A stretch of DNA of 64,000 nt from Bradyrhizobium lupini (GTDB lineage Bacteria; Pseudomonadota; Alphaproteobacteria; Rhizobiales; Xanthobacteraceae), in the NCBI RefSeq assembly GCF_040939785.1, contig NZ_CP162553.1, positions 7,335,001 to 7,399,000 of the forward strand, in the 5' to 3' direction. Below the pieces are notes generated by a model, which did no database searches, was not told the DNA's origin, and worked only from the letters and a program-made list of their open reading frames with translations. The position numbers and the translations under genes were made by a program. This document shows, one piece after another, positions 39,601 through 50,171 of this stretch (positions are counted from its first letter, which is position 1; the number at the start of each line of letters is the position of its first letter).

Positions 39601-40092
39601 ATGGCAGACGCGCGGCGCGCACCCCTGAAGGACCAGACCGACGTTTCCGGCGCACGCGCGCTGATCGTCGAGGCGCGGTTCTATGACGATCTCCAGGACG
39701 CGATGCTCGAAGGCGCGGTGGCCGAGCTGAAGGCGGCCGGTCTGACCCACGACGTCATCACGGTTCCCGGTGCACTGGAGATTCCTGCGGCGATCGCCAT
39801 CGCGGTTGACGCCGCGGCGACCAATGGCAAGCCCTATGATGCCGCGATCGCGCTCGGCTGCGTGATCCGTGGCGACACCATCCATTTCGAGATCGTCTCG
39901 CAGGAATCCTCGCGCGCGCTGATGGACCTGGCGGTGGCGCGAAAGCTGCCGCTCGGCAACGGCATCCTCACCGTCAACACCGAGGCGCAGGCCTGGGCGC
40001 GGGCGCGCGCCAGCGAGCTGAACAAGGGCGGCGATGCCGCGCGGGCCGCGATTGCGATGCTGCGCATAAAGCGCCGGCTGGCGCGGGCTTGA
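39601..40092 (+). CDS. ribH: 6,7-dimethyl-8-ribityllumazine synthase
   Basis: RibH forms the lumazine precursor from 5-amino-6-ribitylaminouracil and dihydroxybutanone phosphate. The 163-residue protein has [58 protein letters not shown] and [16 protein letters not shown], all standard. The start is ATG 39601; the frame continues six bases upstream to a TTG. It follows ribE after a 72-base gap. Confidence 0.95.
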   Translation: MADARRAPLKDQTDVSGARALIVEARFYDDLQDAMLEGAVAELKAAGLTHDVITVPGALEIPAAIAIAVDAAATNGKPYDAAIALGCVIRGDTIHFEIVSQESSRALMDLAVARKLPLGNGILTVNTEAQAWARARASELNKGGDAARAAIAMLRIKRRLARA

Positions 40093-40094
40093 TC

Positions 40095-40592
40095 ATGGCC
40101 GATAACAACAAGAAGCCGCCGGCCGGCACGGAGAAGAAGGCGAACCGGCGCGGTGCGGCGCGGCTCGCAGCCGTGCAGGCGCTGTACCAGATGGATATCG
40201 GCGGTGCCGGCATCAACGACATTTTTGCGGAGTTCGAGAGCCACTGGCTCGGCAACGAGGTCGAGGGCGACACATATCTCCCGGCGGAAGCGGCGTTCTT
40301 CCGCGACGTCGTCTCCGGCGTCGTGCGCGACCAGAAGAAACTCGATCCGCTGATCGACGAGGCGCTGTCGAAGGGCTGGCCATTGAAGCGCATCGAAGCG
40401 ATCCTGCGCGCGGTGCTGCGGGCAGGGGCCTACGAATTGGAACACCGCAAGGACGTGCCGGGCCGCGTCGTCGTGTCCGAATATGTCGACGTCGCCAATG
40501 CCTTCGTCGACCGCGAGGAGACCGGCATGGTCAACGCGGTGCTCGACCAGATCGGCCGCCAGTTTCGCGGTGACGAGTTCGGGCGGGGGTGA
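40095..40592 (+). CDS. nusB: Transcription antitermination factor NusB
   Basis: NusB with NusE binds boxA RNA and supports rRNA antitermination. The 165-residue protein has an N-terminal basic tail, RRGAARLAAVQALYQMDIGG, and the C-terminal segment RIEAILRAVLRAGAYELEHRKDVPGRVVVSEYVDVANAFVD followed by TGMVNAVLDQIGR. It starts two bases after ribH, the usual coupling of rib genes with nusB. Confidence 0.94.
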   Translation: MADNNKKPPAGTEKKANRRGAARLAAVQALYQMDIGGAGINDIFAEFESHWLGNEVEGDTYLPAEAAFFRDVVSGVVRDQKKLDPLIDEALSKGWPLKRIEAILRAVLRAGAYELEHRKDVPGRVVVSEYVDVANAFVDREETGMVNAVLDQIGRQFRGDEFGRG

Positions 40593-40642
40593 ATTGAGGC
40601 GCAGGGCGGTGAATTGATGCGATGTGGCTGCCCCATATTCCG

Positions 40643-40747
40643 CCGTCATCACCCGCGAAGGCGGGTGATCCAGTACGCCGCGGCCTATCGATGTCACACG
40701 ATCGTCTCTGGAATACTGGATCGCCCGGTCAAGCCCGGCGATGACAG
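40643..40747 (+). repeat. Dispersed palindromic repeat, type A, copy 3
   Basis: The copy contains CCAGTACGCCGCGGCCTATC at 40670-40689 and CTGGATCGCCCGGTCAAG, nearly identical to copy 1 and inverted relative to copy 2. It separates nusB from thiL. Confidence 0.8.
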
Positions 40748-40768
40748 CGAAGTGTGTGGCTGACGCTG

Positions 40769-41766
40769 ATGACAAACCCGCACAATCCCTCCGCCGAAGA
40801 CTCCCTCATCGCGCGCTATTTCAAGCCGCTGGCGACTGATCCCGGCGCCTTGGGGCTGGTGGACGATGCCGCCATCCTGCAGGCGCTCGGCAGCGACATC
40901 GTCGTCACCACCGACGCGGTGGTCGAGGGCGTGCATTATCTTGCCACCGATCCGCCCGATACCATCGCGCGCAAGGCGCTGCGGGTGAACCTGTCCGATC
41001 TCGCCGCCAAGGGGCCGTGCCGGCCGGCTTCGTGCTGACATTGGCGCTGCGCAGCAAGGAAGACGCTTGGCTCAGGCCGTTCGCGGACGCGCTCGGCGAG
41101 GATGCGAAAACCTTCGTCTGTCCGCTGCTCGGCGGCGACACGGTGTCGACGCCGGGGCCGCAAATGATCTCGATTACCGCCTTTGGCCGCGTGCCGCAGG
41201 GGCGGATGGTCGGCCGCACCGGCGCCCAACCGGGCGACCGTATCCTGGTGACGGGGACGATCGGCGACGCCGCGCTTGGCCTTGACGTGCTCAAGGGCGG
41301 CGCGGTCGCGAATGCGCTGGCCTCCGATCCGCACGCGCGCGAGACGCTGATCTCGCGCTATCGCGTGCCGCAGCCGCGCAATGCTCTCGCGCAGTCCGTG
41401 CGTGACCATGCGACGGCTGCGATGGATGTCTCCGACGGCCTTGCTGGAGATATGACCAAGCTCTGTGCGGCATCAGGCGTCTCGGCCACGATCGACGTGA
41501 CGAGCGTGCCGCTCTCGGCCGCTGCCGCCGGCCTGATCGCAGGCAAGGTCGTTTCCGTCGAGACGCTGCTGGCCGGAGGGGACGATTACGAGGTGCTGTG
41601 CACCGCTCCGCCAGCGCAAGCCAACGCGCTGATTGCCTTGGGGCGTGCGGCAGGCCTTGCCGTCACGGCCATCGGCACGATCGTCGCGGGCCATGAGCGG
41701 CCGCGCTTCCTGGACGGGCAGGGCCAGGAGCTGGTCTTGAAGCGGCTCTCCTACAGCCACTTCTAG
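40769..41766 (+). CDS. thiL: Thiamine-monophosphate kinase ThiL, frameshifted in this sequence
   Basis: ThiL phosphorylates thiamine monophosphate to the active diphosphate. The first part (MTNPHNPSAEDSLIARYFKPLATDPGALGLVDDAAIL ... TTDAVVEGVHYL ... ARKALRVNLSDLAAKG) is cut at 41011-41014, where GGGG should be GGGGG. The next frame continues without loss: AVPAGFVLTLALRSKEDAW, VCPLLGGDTVSTPGP, MDVSDGLAGDM, AGGDDYEVLC. All family motifs are present in order, so the gene is probably intact in the organism. Start ATG 40769 is preferred to a GTG 15 bases before. Confidence 0.85.
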
Positions 41767-41885
41767 GAATTGCTCCAAACCGGCGTCCCGGCTGCCAAGA
41801 CAGGCTAAATACCTGCCGAGATCGGCTTTTCGGCCTTATCTGGCGTTGCACCCTCAATTTGATTTTGGCAAGGTCGTGACCGACT

Positions 41886-41920
41886 AAGGCCGCGCCTTCG
41901 GGCAAGGAGCGGCCTTCTTC
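41886..41920 (+). terminator. Hairpin between thiL and hppA
   Basis: AAGGCCGC (41886-41893) pairs with GCGGCCTT (41909-41916) around a 15-base loop, followed by CTTC. It may end the thiL transcript; the T run is poor. Confidence 0.4.
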
Positions 41921-42001
41921 AAAATCAAGGCGCCGCACCGCACGACGGAAAACAAAAGGCGCCGGGGGTACGTTCATCAAGGATCTGAGGCAAAAAATCA
42001 C

Positions 42002-44121
<2,120 letters not shown>

Positions 44122-44139
44122 GGTAGACGTTGCTGAACG

Positions 44140-44176
44140 AAGACCCCGCGGCGCAGGCCTGCGGGGTCTTTCTTTG
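44140..44176 (+). terminator. Rho-independent terminator of hppA
   Basis: AAGACCCCGC (44140-44149) pairs with GCGGGGTCTT (44161-44170) with an 11-base loop, followed by TCTTTG. It lies 18 bases after the hppA stop. Confidence 0.85.
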
Positions 44177-44293
44177 CGTGTGCTGCCGGAGGCCGGCGCA
44201 TCATCTGAACATGAAACCCGCCCGGCGGGACGCGGAACGCAACAATCCGGTCATCAGAGCGATCCATCAATGCCGGGGGCGTAAGCCGCCCGA

Positions 44294-44322
44294 AAATGTG
44301 CACCCTACGCGTGCGCACATTT
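44294..44322. promoter_or_regulatory. Inverted repeat ahead of the methyltransferase operon
   Basis: AAATGTGC (44294-44301) and GCACATTT (44315-44322) are perfect 8-base arms around 13 bases. Location about 150 bases ahead of the likely start suggests an operator or leader hairpin. No regulator gene is adjacent. Confidence 0.5.
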
Positions 44323-44473
44323 AGGGTTGCTTAACCGGCCGAGTTCTAGAAATACGAGAGACTGTCAGCGGCATCTTAGGGAGCTCCGCAGCACGCGTGT
44401 GGTGCTCCGCGCGCGGCGCGCTCTCGACATGCTCAGGGGTTCGCTGCCCGCCGTCCGCGAGAGGGAGGTTCCG

Positions 44474-45682
44474 TTGCCTGCACGGCCTGTGAACGAGATT
44501 GAGCGGGCATTGATGGCGCATCCGGGCGTGGCGGATGCTTTCCTCAGCGCCGAGCCTGGCCACGGCGGTCAGTCCGAGGTCGCTTTCGTCGCAATTGACC
44601 CCGATCATCTGAGCGCCGGCAAGGCGAAGCGTCTCCAGGCCGAGTCGGATCGCAGAGTTGCGCAATGGCGTCGCGCTTTCGATCAAGCATATCGCCATGA
44701 CGCCGGCGGTGTTGTGCCGTCATTCGTCGGTTGGACCAGCAACTTCACCAACAGGCCCATTCCCGAACCCGATATGGTCCATTGGCTCGATCATACGATC
44801 CTGCAAATTCGTGCTCTTGGCGCAAGGCGGGTGTTGGAGATCGGGTGCGGCGTCGGCTTGCTCGTCGAAAAGCTCGCGCCCGGCTGTGACGTATATTGCG
44901 GGACCGACCTCTCGCCGGTGGCCGTTCAGCGGCTGCGTGCGTTCGCGCAGCCGAAGCCCGAGCTTCGGCATGTCGAGTTTCTAGAGCGGGAAGCCGCCGA
45001 TTTGAGCGGCTTGCCGCTGAATTCGTTCGATGCAGTGGTGCTCAATTCCGTCGTGCAATACTTTCCCGGCATCGAATACCTGCACTTAGTCTTGGAGCAA
45101 GCCGCAGGCCTGGTGGCTCCTGGGGGGCACATCTTCGTCGGCGACGTTCGTAACCTCGAGCTCCTGCCGGTCTTCCATCGCGAAGTTCAATCCGCGAAAG
45201 TTTCGGGAGCCACGGATGCCGCGCTCGCGCGAAAGATCTTCCTGTCGATCGCCCAGGAGCGCGAGTTGGTGATCGACCCCCGCTACTTTCAGGGTATTTT
45301 CGGATCCATCCCGCGGATATCGGGTGCGGAAATCCTGCTCAAGCGCGGATCAAGCTACGAACTGACCCGCTATCGCTACGACGTGGTGCTGCGTGTCGAT
45401 GGCGAAGCTGCTTCAGCTGACAGCGAGAACAGCAGCCTCGTGCCGGACATGAAGCAAGGGGAAAGTGAGGGCAGGCCGCTGGCGACCGATCCGATGGCCG
45501 CCGCGTTCCTTCAGCATCTCGGCATGGAGCTGGGGGACGTGTTGCAGGCCCAGTTTCCGGAGGCGAAATTGCCGGCGGCCGTGATCGCGCTCAACCAGCG
45601 AGATTTTGCCGAGATCGTACAGGCCTCGTCGAACGCGTCGGGCGATCGCGGCGACAATGAATTGATCGAGGCGTCGGTATGA
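44474..45682 (+). CDS. Free-standing NRPS-type S-adenosylmethionine methyltransferase
   Basis: About 402 residues. The N-terminus (PARPVNEIERALMAHPGVADAFLS) looks like the start of the C-terminal subdomain of an NRPS adenylation domain. Then comes a methyltransferase domain of the kind normally inserted there: SFVGWTSNFTNRPIPEPDM, the SAM motif VLEIGCGVGLLVEKLAPGC, FDAVVLNSVVQYFPGIEYL, GGHIFVGDVRNLELLPVFH, and SGAEILLKRGSSYELTRYRY. In NRPSs these domains N-methylate an aminoacyl thioester. Here it is separate, as if cut out of a larger enzyme. The TTG at 44474 is chosen as start because GGGAGG lies five bases ahead; ATG 44429 is the alternative. It overlaps the next gene by four bases. Confidence 0.75.
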   Translation: MPARPVNEIERALMAHPGVADAFLSAEPGHGGQSEVAFVAIDPDHLSAGKAKRLQAESDRRVAQWRRAFDQAYRHDAGGVVPSFVGWTSNFTNRPIPEPDMVHWLDHTILQIRALGARRVLEIGCGVGLLVEKLAPGCDVYCGTDLSPVAVQRLRAFAQPKPELRHVEFLEREAADLSGLPLNSFDAVVLNSVVQYFPGIEYLHLVLEQAAGLVAPGGHIFVGDVRNLELLPVFHREVQSAKVSGATDAALARKIFLSIAQERELVIDPRYFQGIFGSIPRISGAEILLKRGSSYELTRYRYDVVLRVDGEAASADSENSSLVPDMKQGESEGRPLATDPMAAAFLQHLGMELGDVLQAQFPEAKLPAAVIALNQRDFAEIVQASSNASGDRGDNELIEASV

Positions 45683-47229
45683 CCGCCCATAATCTGGCGC
45701 TGCATTTCGAAGAGACCGTTGCGTCCTCGCCGGACGCCGTCGCCCTGTTGTGCGAAGGCGACAGCTTTGCCTTTTCGGAGCTCAACCGGTTGGCAAACCG
45801 GTTGGCGCGTTGGTTGACATCGCGGGGCGTCAACAAGGGCGCCGTGGTGTGCCTTGAATTGCCGAAAATCGCCGAGGCCTATGCGCTCGCGATCGCCTGC
45901 ATCAAGATCGGAGCACCCTATGCCTTCCTCGATCCTGCGGCCCCCGAGGAACGTGCCCGGCTGATGCTGGAGCGATGCCGGCCCGCGCTGATCGTCAGCG
46001 TGCGCGAGGGAGCTGGGCCGCGGACATTGATCGGCGATGCAATTGCCCGGGCTGCCTTGCATCATGCCCTGTCGCAGCTTGAAGACGACAATCTGCCGCT
46101 GACATCCCTGATCACCGGGGCCGATCCGGCCTATGTCATGTTCACCTCGGGATCGACGGGCGAACCGAAGGGCGTGGTCATCCCCCATCAAGGGGTGCTT
46201 CACCTGATCGCCTGGGCGAAGAGCGATCTTGGAATTGGACCCGGTGACCGGCTGACGAATGTCAACCCGATCTATTTCGACAATTCGGTCTTCGACATCT
46301 ATGCCGGCTTCCTGAACGGAGCGGCGGTCGTCGCGCTGGACGCGCAGAAGGGGCGGCCCCCTGCAGAGCTGGTGTCGGAGATCACCAAGCATCAGTGCAC
46401 GTTCTTCTTCGCCGTGCCGACCCTCTTCATGTTCCTGGACTCCATGCACCTTCTGAGCCCGAATTGGCTGCCGAGCGTCAGCCGGTTCATGTTCGGCGGT
46501 GAAGGGTTTCCGCTGGCCCGGCTTCGTCGGTTCCACGACGCGTTTGCCGGCAAGGCGAAGCTGATCAATTGCTACGGCCCGACCGAGACGAGCTGCATTT
46601 GCAGCGGTTTCGAGATCGTCGAATCCGTTTTTGAGACCAAGGACGGGTTGGCGCCACTGGGGCGGCTCAATCCCAATTTCAGCTACCGGATCCTGGACGA
46701 AGAGATGAAGCCGGCGCTTGCGGGCACTGCCGGCGAGTTGTGGCTGGGAGGCCCTGGGGTAGGGCTCGGCTACATCAACAACCCGCAAGAGACCGCCCGC
46801 CGTTTCTGTCAGGACCCTCTGATCGACGGCTATCGGTCGATCCTCTATCGGAGCGGCGACCTCGTGGAGGCCGACCTTGAAACCGGCATCCTGCGTTTCC
46901 GCGGTCGCGCGGATAATCAGGTCAAGCTTCGGGGGTATCGGGTCGAGCTGGAGGAGATCGACCACGCGCTGATGGCGTGTAGGGGAATAACCCGTGCGCT
47001 CGCCGTGGTGCAGCACGACGCCAGTGGCGCCAGTCGGCTGCTGGCCGCGTATTCGGGTGCAAGAATGGCGGAAAGCGATCTGCGCCAGCACTGCACTGCG
47101 CACCTTCCCGCCTACATGGTGCCGGGCCGGTTCATCTGGATGGAAGACATTCCCGTCAATGCCAATGGCAAGGCAGACCGGCGCTCGGTAGCGTCACTGC
47201 TCGGCGAAGCTGTTACAAGGGCCTCGTAG
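45679..47229 (+). CDS. Amino-acid adenylation enzyme (NRPS A-domain / DltA-like)
   Basis: The enzyme activates an amino acid with ATP for transfer to a carrier protein. All core motifs are intact in 516 residues: A3 VMFTSGSTGEPKG (about 153-165), the A4 segment YFDNSVFDIY (199-208) with the Asp that binds the substrate amino group, A5 NCYGPTETS (297-305), A7 YRSGDL (390-395), A8 FRGRADNQVKLRGYRVELEEID and the A10 lysine in PVNANGKADRR. No condensation or carrier domain is attached. It resembles DltA, which loads D-alanine, but the substrate cannot be read from the sequence. Confidence 0.88.
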   Translation: MTAHNLALHFEETVASSPDAVALLCEGDSFAFSELNRLANRLARWLTSRGVNKGAVVCLELPKIAEAYALAIACIKIGAPYAFLDPAAPEERARLMLERCRPALIVSVREGAGPRTLIGDAIARAALHHALSQLEDDNLPLTSLITGADPAYVMFTSGSTGEPKGVVIPHQGVLHLIAWAKSDLGIGPGDRLTNVNPIYFDNSVFDIYAGFLNGAAVVALDAQKGRPPAELVSEITKHQCTFFFAVPTLFMFLDSMHLLSPNWLPSVSRFMFGGEGFPLARLRRFHDAFAGKAKLINCYGPTETSCICSGFEIVESVFETKDGLAPLGRLNPNFSYRILDEEMKPALAGTAGELWLGGPGVGLGYINNPQETARRFCQDPLIDGYRSILYRSGDLVEADLETGILRFRGRADNQVKLRGYRVELEEIDHALMACRGITRALAVVQHDASGASRLLAAYSGARMAESDLRQHCTAHLPAYMVPGRFIWMEDIPVNANGKADRRSVASLLGEAVTRAS

Positions 47230-47264
47230 ATGCAACAGCTCGTAGTGATCGCGCGCGTTGTCCG

Positions 47265-48743
47265 ATGAGTGTTGAAAGCCAGCCCTACGGCTACGCGCCA
47301 TCGGGTCTTCCTGCGAAGCCGTCGTGGCGGTTGATCCCCAAGATCGATCGGGACCCGAGGCTCGTGGCGGGGGTCCAGGACATCGGTGGCCGCCTGCTGC
47401 TCTGCTGCGCGGTCGGACTGCTCGCGGTTTTGTTTCGGCAGATAGGTATCGATTTTTCAGCGGCGGGACTCGCGCTGGTGTGCGCCTATGCCGGCCGGTA
47501 CCGGCGCGTCCTGATCTTGCTCGCAACCTTGTTGCTGCTCTATCGCAGCGGCTTCCTGATCGACCGTGGTTTTCTCGAACGGCTGACGATCGACGAAGGC
47601 GTCGGCGACCGGATCCATCAGCCGCTGCTGGAAGCGGTCATGCTGGTCGTCGTGTTTGCGCTGTTCGCGGGCCTGCTGATCATGCAGGGGCCAGGGACGG
47701 TGGTCTTCCGCCGCCCGACGCTCAGCCTGTTGCTGGCGTTCCTGGCACTCGTCGCGCTGACGCAGGCCACGATGATGGCCGGCCTGCCGCGTGTTCTGCT
47801 GTGGTCGTTTCTGATGACGTTCCAGCCCTATTTGTGGTTTCTTGCCTATGGTTTGGCCGATGCGGGCAGGAAGCGATCTCCGGTGTGGCGGCACCTGAGC
47901 GTTTTCCACCCCTTCTGGGGATCGTCGCTGACGCCGTTCGGGAAGGGGCTGTCTTATCTCGACCGCTTCGAGGCCAAGACACCCGAGGAGCTTGCAGTGA
48001 CGCAGCTCAAGGGCGTCAAGCTTGCGGTCTGGATCCTTGTGCTCGCCATCGTCAGAGTCTGTCTCGTCGAGATCGTCCACGGACGTTTGCAGCTTCCAAT
48101 GTTCGACGACAACCTGCTGCAATATCTCGCGCGCCATCCCTGGCCGCGTTTCGTCGGATGGGCGAGCCTCGTCAGCTTCTTCGTCGAGGACTTGCTGAGC
48201 ATGACCGTGTTCGGCGGCGTCATCATCGCCACGGCGCGACTTGCCGGCTTTCGCCTGCTGCGCAACACCTACCGGCCTCTGGAGTCAACGACGCTCGCGG
48301 AATTCTGGAATCGCTACTATTTCTATTACAAAGAACTGCTCGTCGACCATTTCTTCTACCCCACCTTTGTTCGCTGCCTCCGCGGCCATCGCCGGCTTCG
48401 CATGTTCTTCGCCACCTTTGCCGCGGCCTGTGTCGGCAACCTGCTGTTTCACTTCATCCGCGATATTCATTTCGTCGGCGAAATGGGCCTTTGGCGGGCG
48501 GTGGTCGGTCAGCAATCGCACGCGTTCTACACGTTTGTCTTGGCCATCAGTGTCGGGCTCTCGCAGATGCGCCGCGTCCCGCAACTGGCGCCGCGAGGAT
48601 GGCTGCGTGGCCGCTTGCTGCCTTGCCTGTGGGTGTCGAGCTTCTTTTGTCTCATTCACGTCTTCGATGCGCCGCTCGACCGCGAGCATTCGCTCGGGCA
48701 ACGCGCCGAATTCCTGTTCTATCTCCTGGGAGTCTCGACATGA
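47265..48743 (+). CDS. MBOAT-like membrane acyltransferase (DltB-like)
   Basis: A polytopic inner-membrane protein of 492 residues with about ten to twelve hydrophobic segments. The block TTLAEFWNRYYFYYKELLVDHFFYPTFVRCLRGHRRLRMFF resembles the MBOAT core (serine/phenylalanine-Trp-Arg-Arg-Trp then a loop and Pro), and LLFHFIRDIHF carries a His in the position of the catalytic His. MBOAT proteins such as DltB move acyl or aminoacyl groups across the membrane onto a glycan or lipid. It lies 35 bases after the adenylation gene and overlaps the carrier-like gene by four bases. Confidence 0.7.
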   Translation: MSVESQPYGYAPSGLPAKPSWRLIPKIDRDPRLVAGVQDIGGRLLLCCAVGLLAVLFRQIGIDFSAAGLALVCAYAGRYRRVLILLATLLLLYRSGFLIDRGFLERLTIDEGVGDRIHQPLLEAVMLVVVFALFAGLLIMQGPGTVVFRRPTLSLLLAFLALVALTQATMMAGLPRVLLWSFLMTFQPYLWFLAYGLADAGRKRSPVWRHLSVFHPFWGSSLTPFGKGLSYLDRFEAKTPEELAVTQLKGVKLAVWILVLAIVRVCLVEIVHGRLQLPMFDDNLLQYLARHPWPRFVGWASLVSFFVEDLLSMTVFGGVIIATARLAGFRLLRNTYRPLESTTLAEFWNRYYFYYKELLVDHFFYPTFVRCLRGHRRLRMFFATFAAACVGNLLFHFIRDIHFVGEMGLWRAVVGQQSHAFYTFVLAISVGLSQMRRVPQLAPRGWLRGRLLPCLWVSSFFCLIHVFDAPLDREHSLGQRAEFLFYLLGVST

Positions 48744-49012
48744 CCACGAAAGCCGGCCCTGAAGTCAGATCGCAGATGCGACGCTACATCGTGCAGCGGC
48801 TGCTGATGAAGGGCGACAGCGCGCCGCTTGGTGACGATGATCTGCTGTTCACCAGCGGCCGCCTCGATCTGCTCGACGCGGTCGAGCTGATCATGAGCAT
48901 TGAGACCGACCACGGGATCAACTTCTCCGACATCGGCTTCGATTTGACGCGCCTGGACTCGATTTCGGCGATTGCCGCTTTGGTGGGACAGCCGTCGGCC
49001 GAGCTTGCATAG
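48740..49012 (+). CDS. Acyl-carrier-like protein lacking the phosphopantetheine serine
   Basis: This 90-residue protein has the four-helix layout of acyl carrier proteins: MRRYIVQRLL (helix I), LFTSGRLDLLDAVELIMSIETDHG (loop and helix II) and a final helix DSISAIAALVG. In all active carriers the helix II motif is D-S-L. Here it is Asp43-Leu44-Leu45 (codons GAT-CTG-CTC), so the attachment serine is missing. It should not carry a phosphopantetheine arm unless the sequence is wrong. It is the last gene of the operon, overlapping the membrane protein gene by ATGA. Confidence 0.8.
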   Translation: MTTKAGPEVRSQMRRYIVQRLLMKGDSAPLGDDDLLFTSGRLDLLDAVELIMSIETDHGINFSDIGFDLTRLDSISAIAALVGQPSAELA

Positions 49013-49084
49013 CAACCGAGGGTCGCCACGCACTCAACGCGAAAGCGCGGCCCGGCGCTGCATGTTGGTCCGCGGATGCGAAGG

Positions 49085-50086
49085 CTACTGCACGTCCATC
49101 TGCAGCCCTTCCTTCTGGATGATGCCGGCGAACTTCTTCGTCTCGGCGTCCACGAAGGCGGCAAACTGGTCGGGCGTGCCGTAGTCGGCGCGGGCGCCCA
49201 TGGCCAGGATGTTCTTCTTGATGTCGTCGCGCTCGAGCATCGCCTTCACTTGAAGGTTGAGCGCTTCGAGAACGGCAGGCTGCACACCCTTCGGCAGGAA
49301 CACGGAGAACCACGACGAGACGTCGAAAGCCGCAAGCTCCGGCGCGCTCTCGCGCATGGTCGGCAGGTTCGGCGCGAGGTCGCTGCGCTCGGTCGTGGTG
49401 ACGCAGAGGCCGGTGAGGGTGCCGTTCTGTACCTGCGGCAGGCTCGGATAGAGGTTGTCGAACAGGATCTGGATGTCGCCGGCGAGCGCCGCCTGGAGCG
49501 CGGGACCGGCGCCGCGGAACGGGATGTGTGTCATCTTCAGCCCGGTGAGCTGCAGGAACCAGGCGCCGGTGAGGTGAGGGCTCTGGCCGACGCCGGAGGA
49601 GGCGTAGCTGAGCTTGTCCGGATTGGCCTTGAGATAGGCGACCAGCTCGGCGATCGACTTGATGCCGGTCTTGGGATGCGCCGAGACGATGTTCGGGATC
49701 CGGATCATGTTGGAGACCGGCTGGAGCTGGTCCGGCTTGTAGGTGAGGTTCTTGAAAATGCTGTAGGCGATCGCGTTCGGGCCGGGATTGCCGATCAGGA
49801 TGGTGTGGCCGTCCGGCTTGGCGCGGACCACCTCGGCCGTGCCGATCGTACCGCCGCCGCCGGACCGGTTTTCCACCACGGCCGATTGGCCCCAGGCGGC
49901 CTGCAGATGCGCCGCCAGAAGCCGACCCATCACGTCGGTCGAACCGCCGGCGGCAGCCGGCACGACGAGGCGGACGTTTTCGGTCGGCTTCCAGTCCGCC
50001 AAGCTCGATCGCGGCAGGATCGCTGCGGCCGAGATAGCGGCAGCGCCAGTGAGCACGCGACGGCGGGACAGCAATTGATTGGGCAC
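49085..50086 (-). CDS. Bug-family (tripartite tricarboxylate transporter) solute-binding protein
   Basis: The 333-residue periplasmic protein begins with a Tat-like signal (LLSRRRVLTGAAAISAAAI) and has the Bug signature: VRLVVPAAAGGSTDVMGRLLAAHL, AVVENRSGGGGTIGTAEVVRAKPDGHTILIG and SMPxxPIVSAHPKTGI-type middle. Bug proteins bind organic acids or similar solutes for TTT transporters; the family is large and mostly without known ligands. No transporter membrane genes lie next to it. Confidence 0.9.
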   Translation of the reverse strand: MPNQLLSRRRVLTGAAAISAAAILPRSSLADWKPTENVRLVVPAAAGGSTDVMGRLLAAHLQAAWGQSAVVENRSGGGGTIGTAEVVRAKPDGHTILIGNPGPNAIAYSIFKNLTYKPDQLQPVSNMIRIPNIVSAHPKTGIKSIAELVAYLKANPDKLSYASSGVGQSPHLTGAWFLQLTGLKMTHIPFRGAGPALQAALAGDIQILFDNLYPSLPQVQNGTLTGLCVTTTERSDLAPNLPTMRESAPELAAFDVSSWFSVFLPKGVQPAVLEALNLQVKAMLERDDIKKNILAMGARADYGTPDQFAAFVDAETKKFAGIIQKEGLQMDVQ

Positions 50087-50171
50087 AGATCCACTCCCTG
50101 CATCTTATTTTGCAGGAGCGTATGGAAGCGTATGCGCAACGGCAAGCCGCACGAAGCCGCAGGCTGAAGGC

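Larger units (their letters stand above)
44122..44473. other. Intergenic region between hppA and the methyltransferase operon
   Basis: The first part holds the hppA terminator. Further right an inverted repeat at 44294-44322 may be an operator. An open frame with TTG (44327) and ATG (44429) starts extends into the methyltransferase gene, but its early part is Arg-rich and unlike the family, so it is treated as untranslated leader. Confidence 0.45.
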
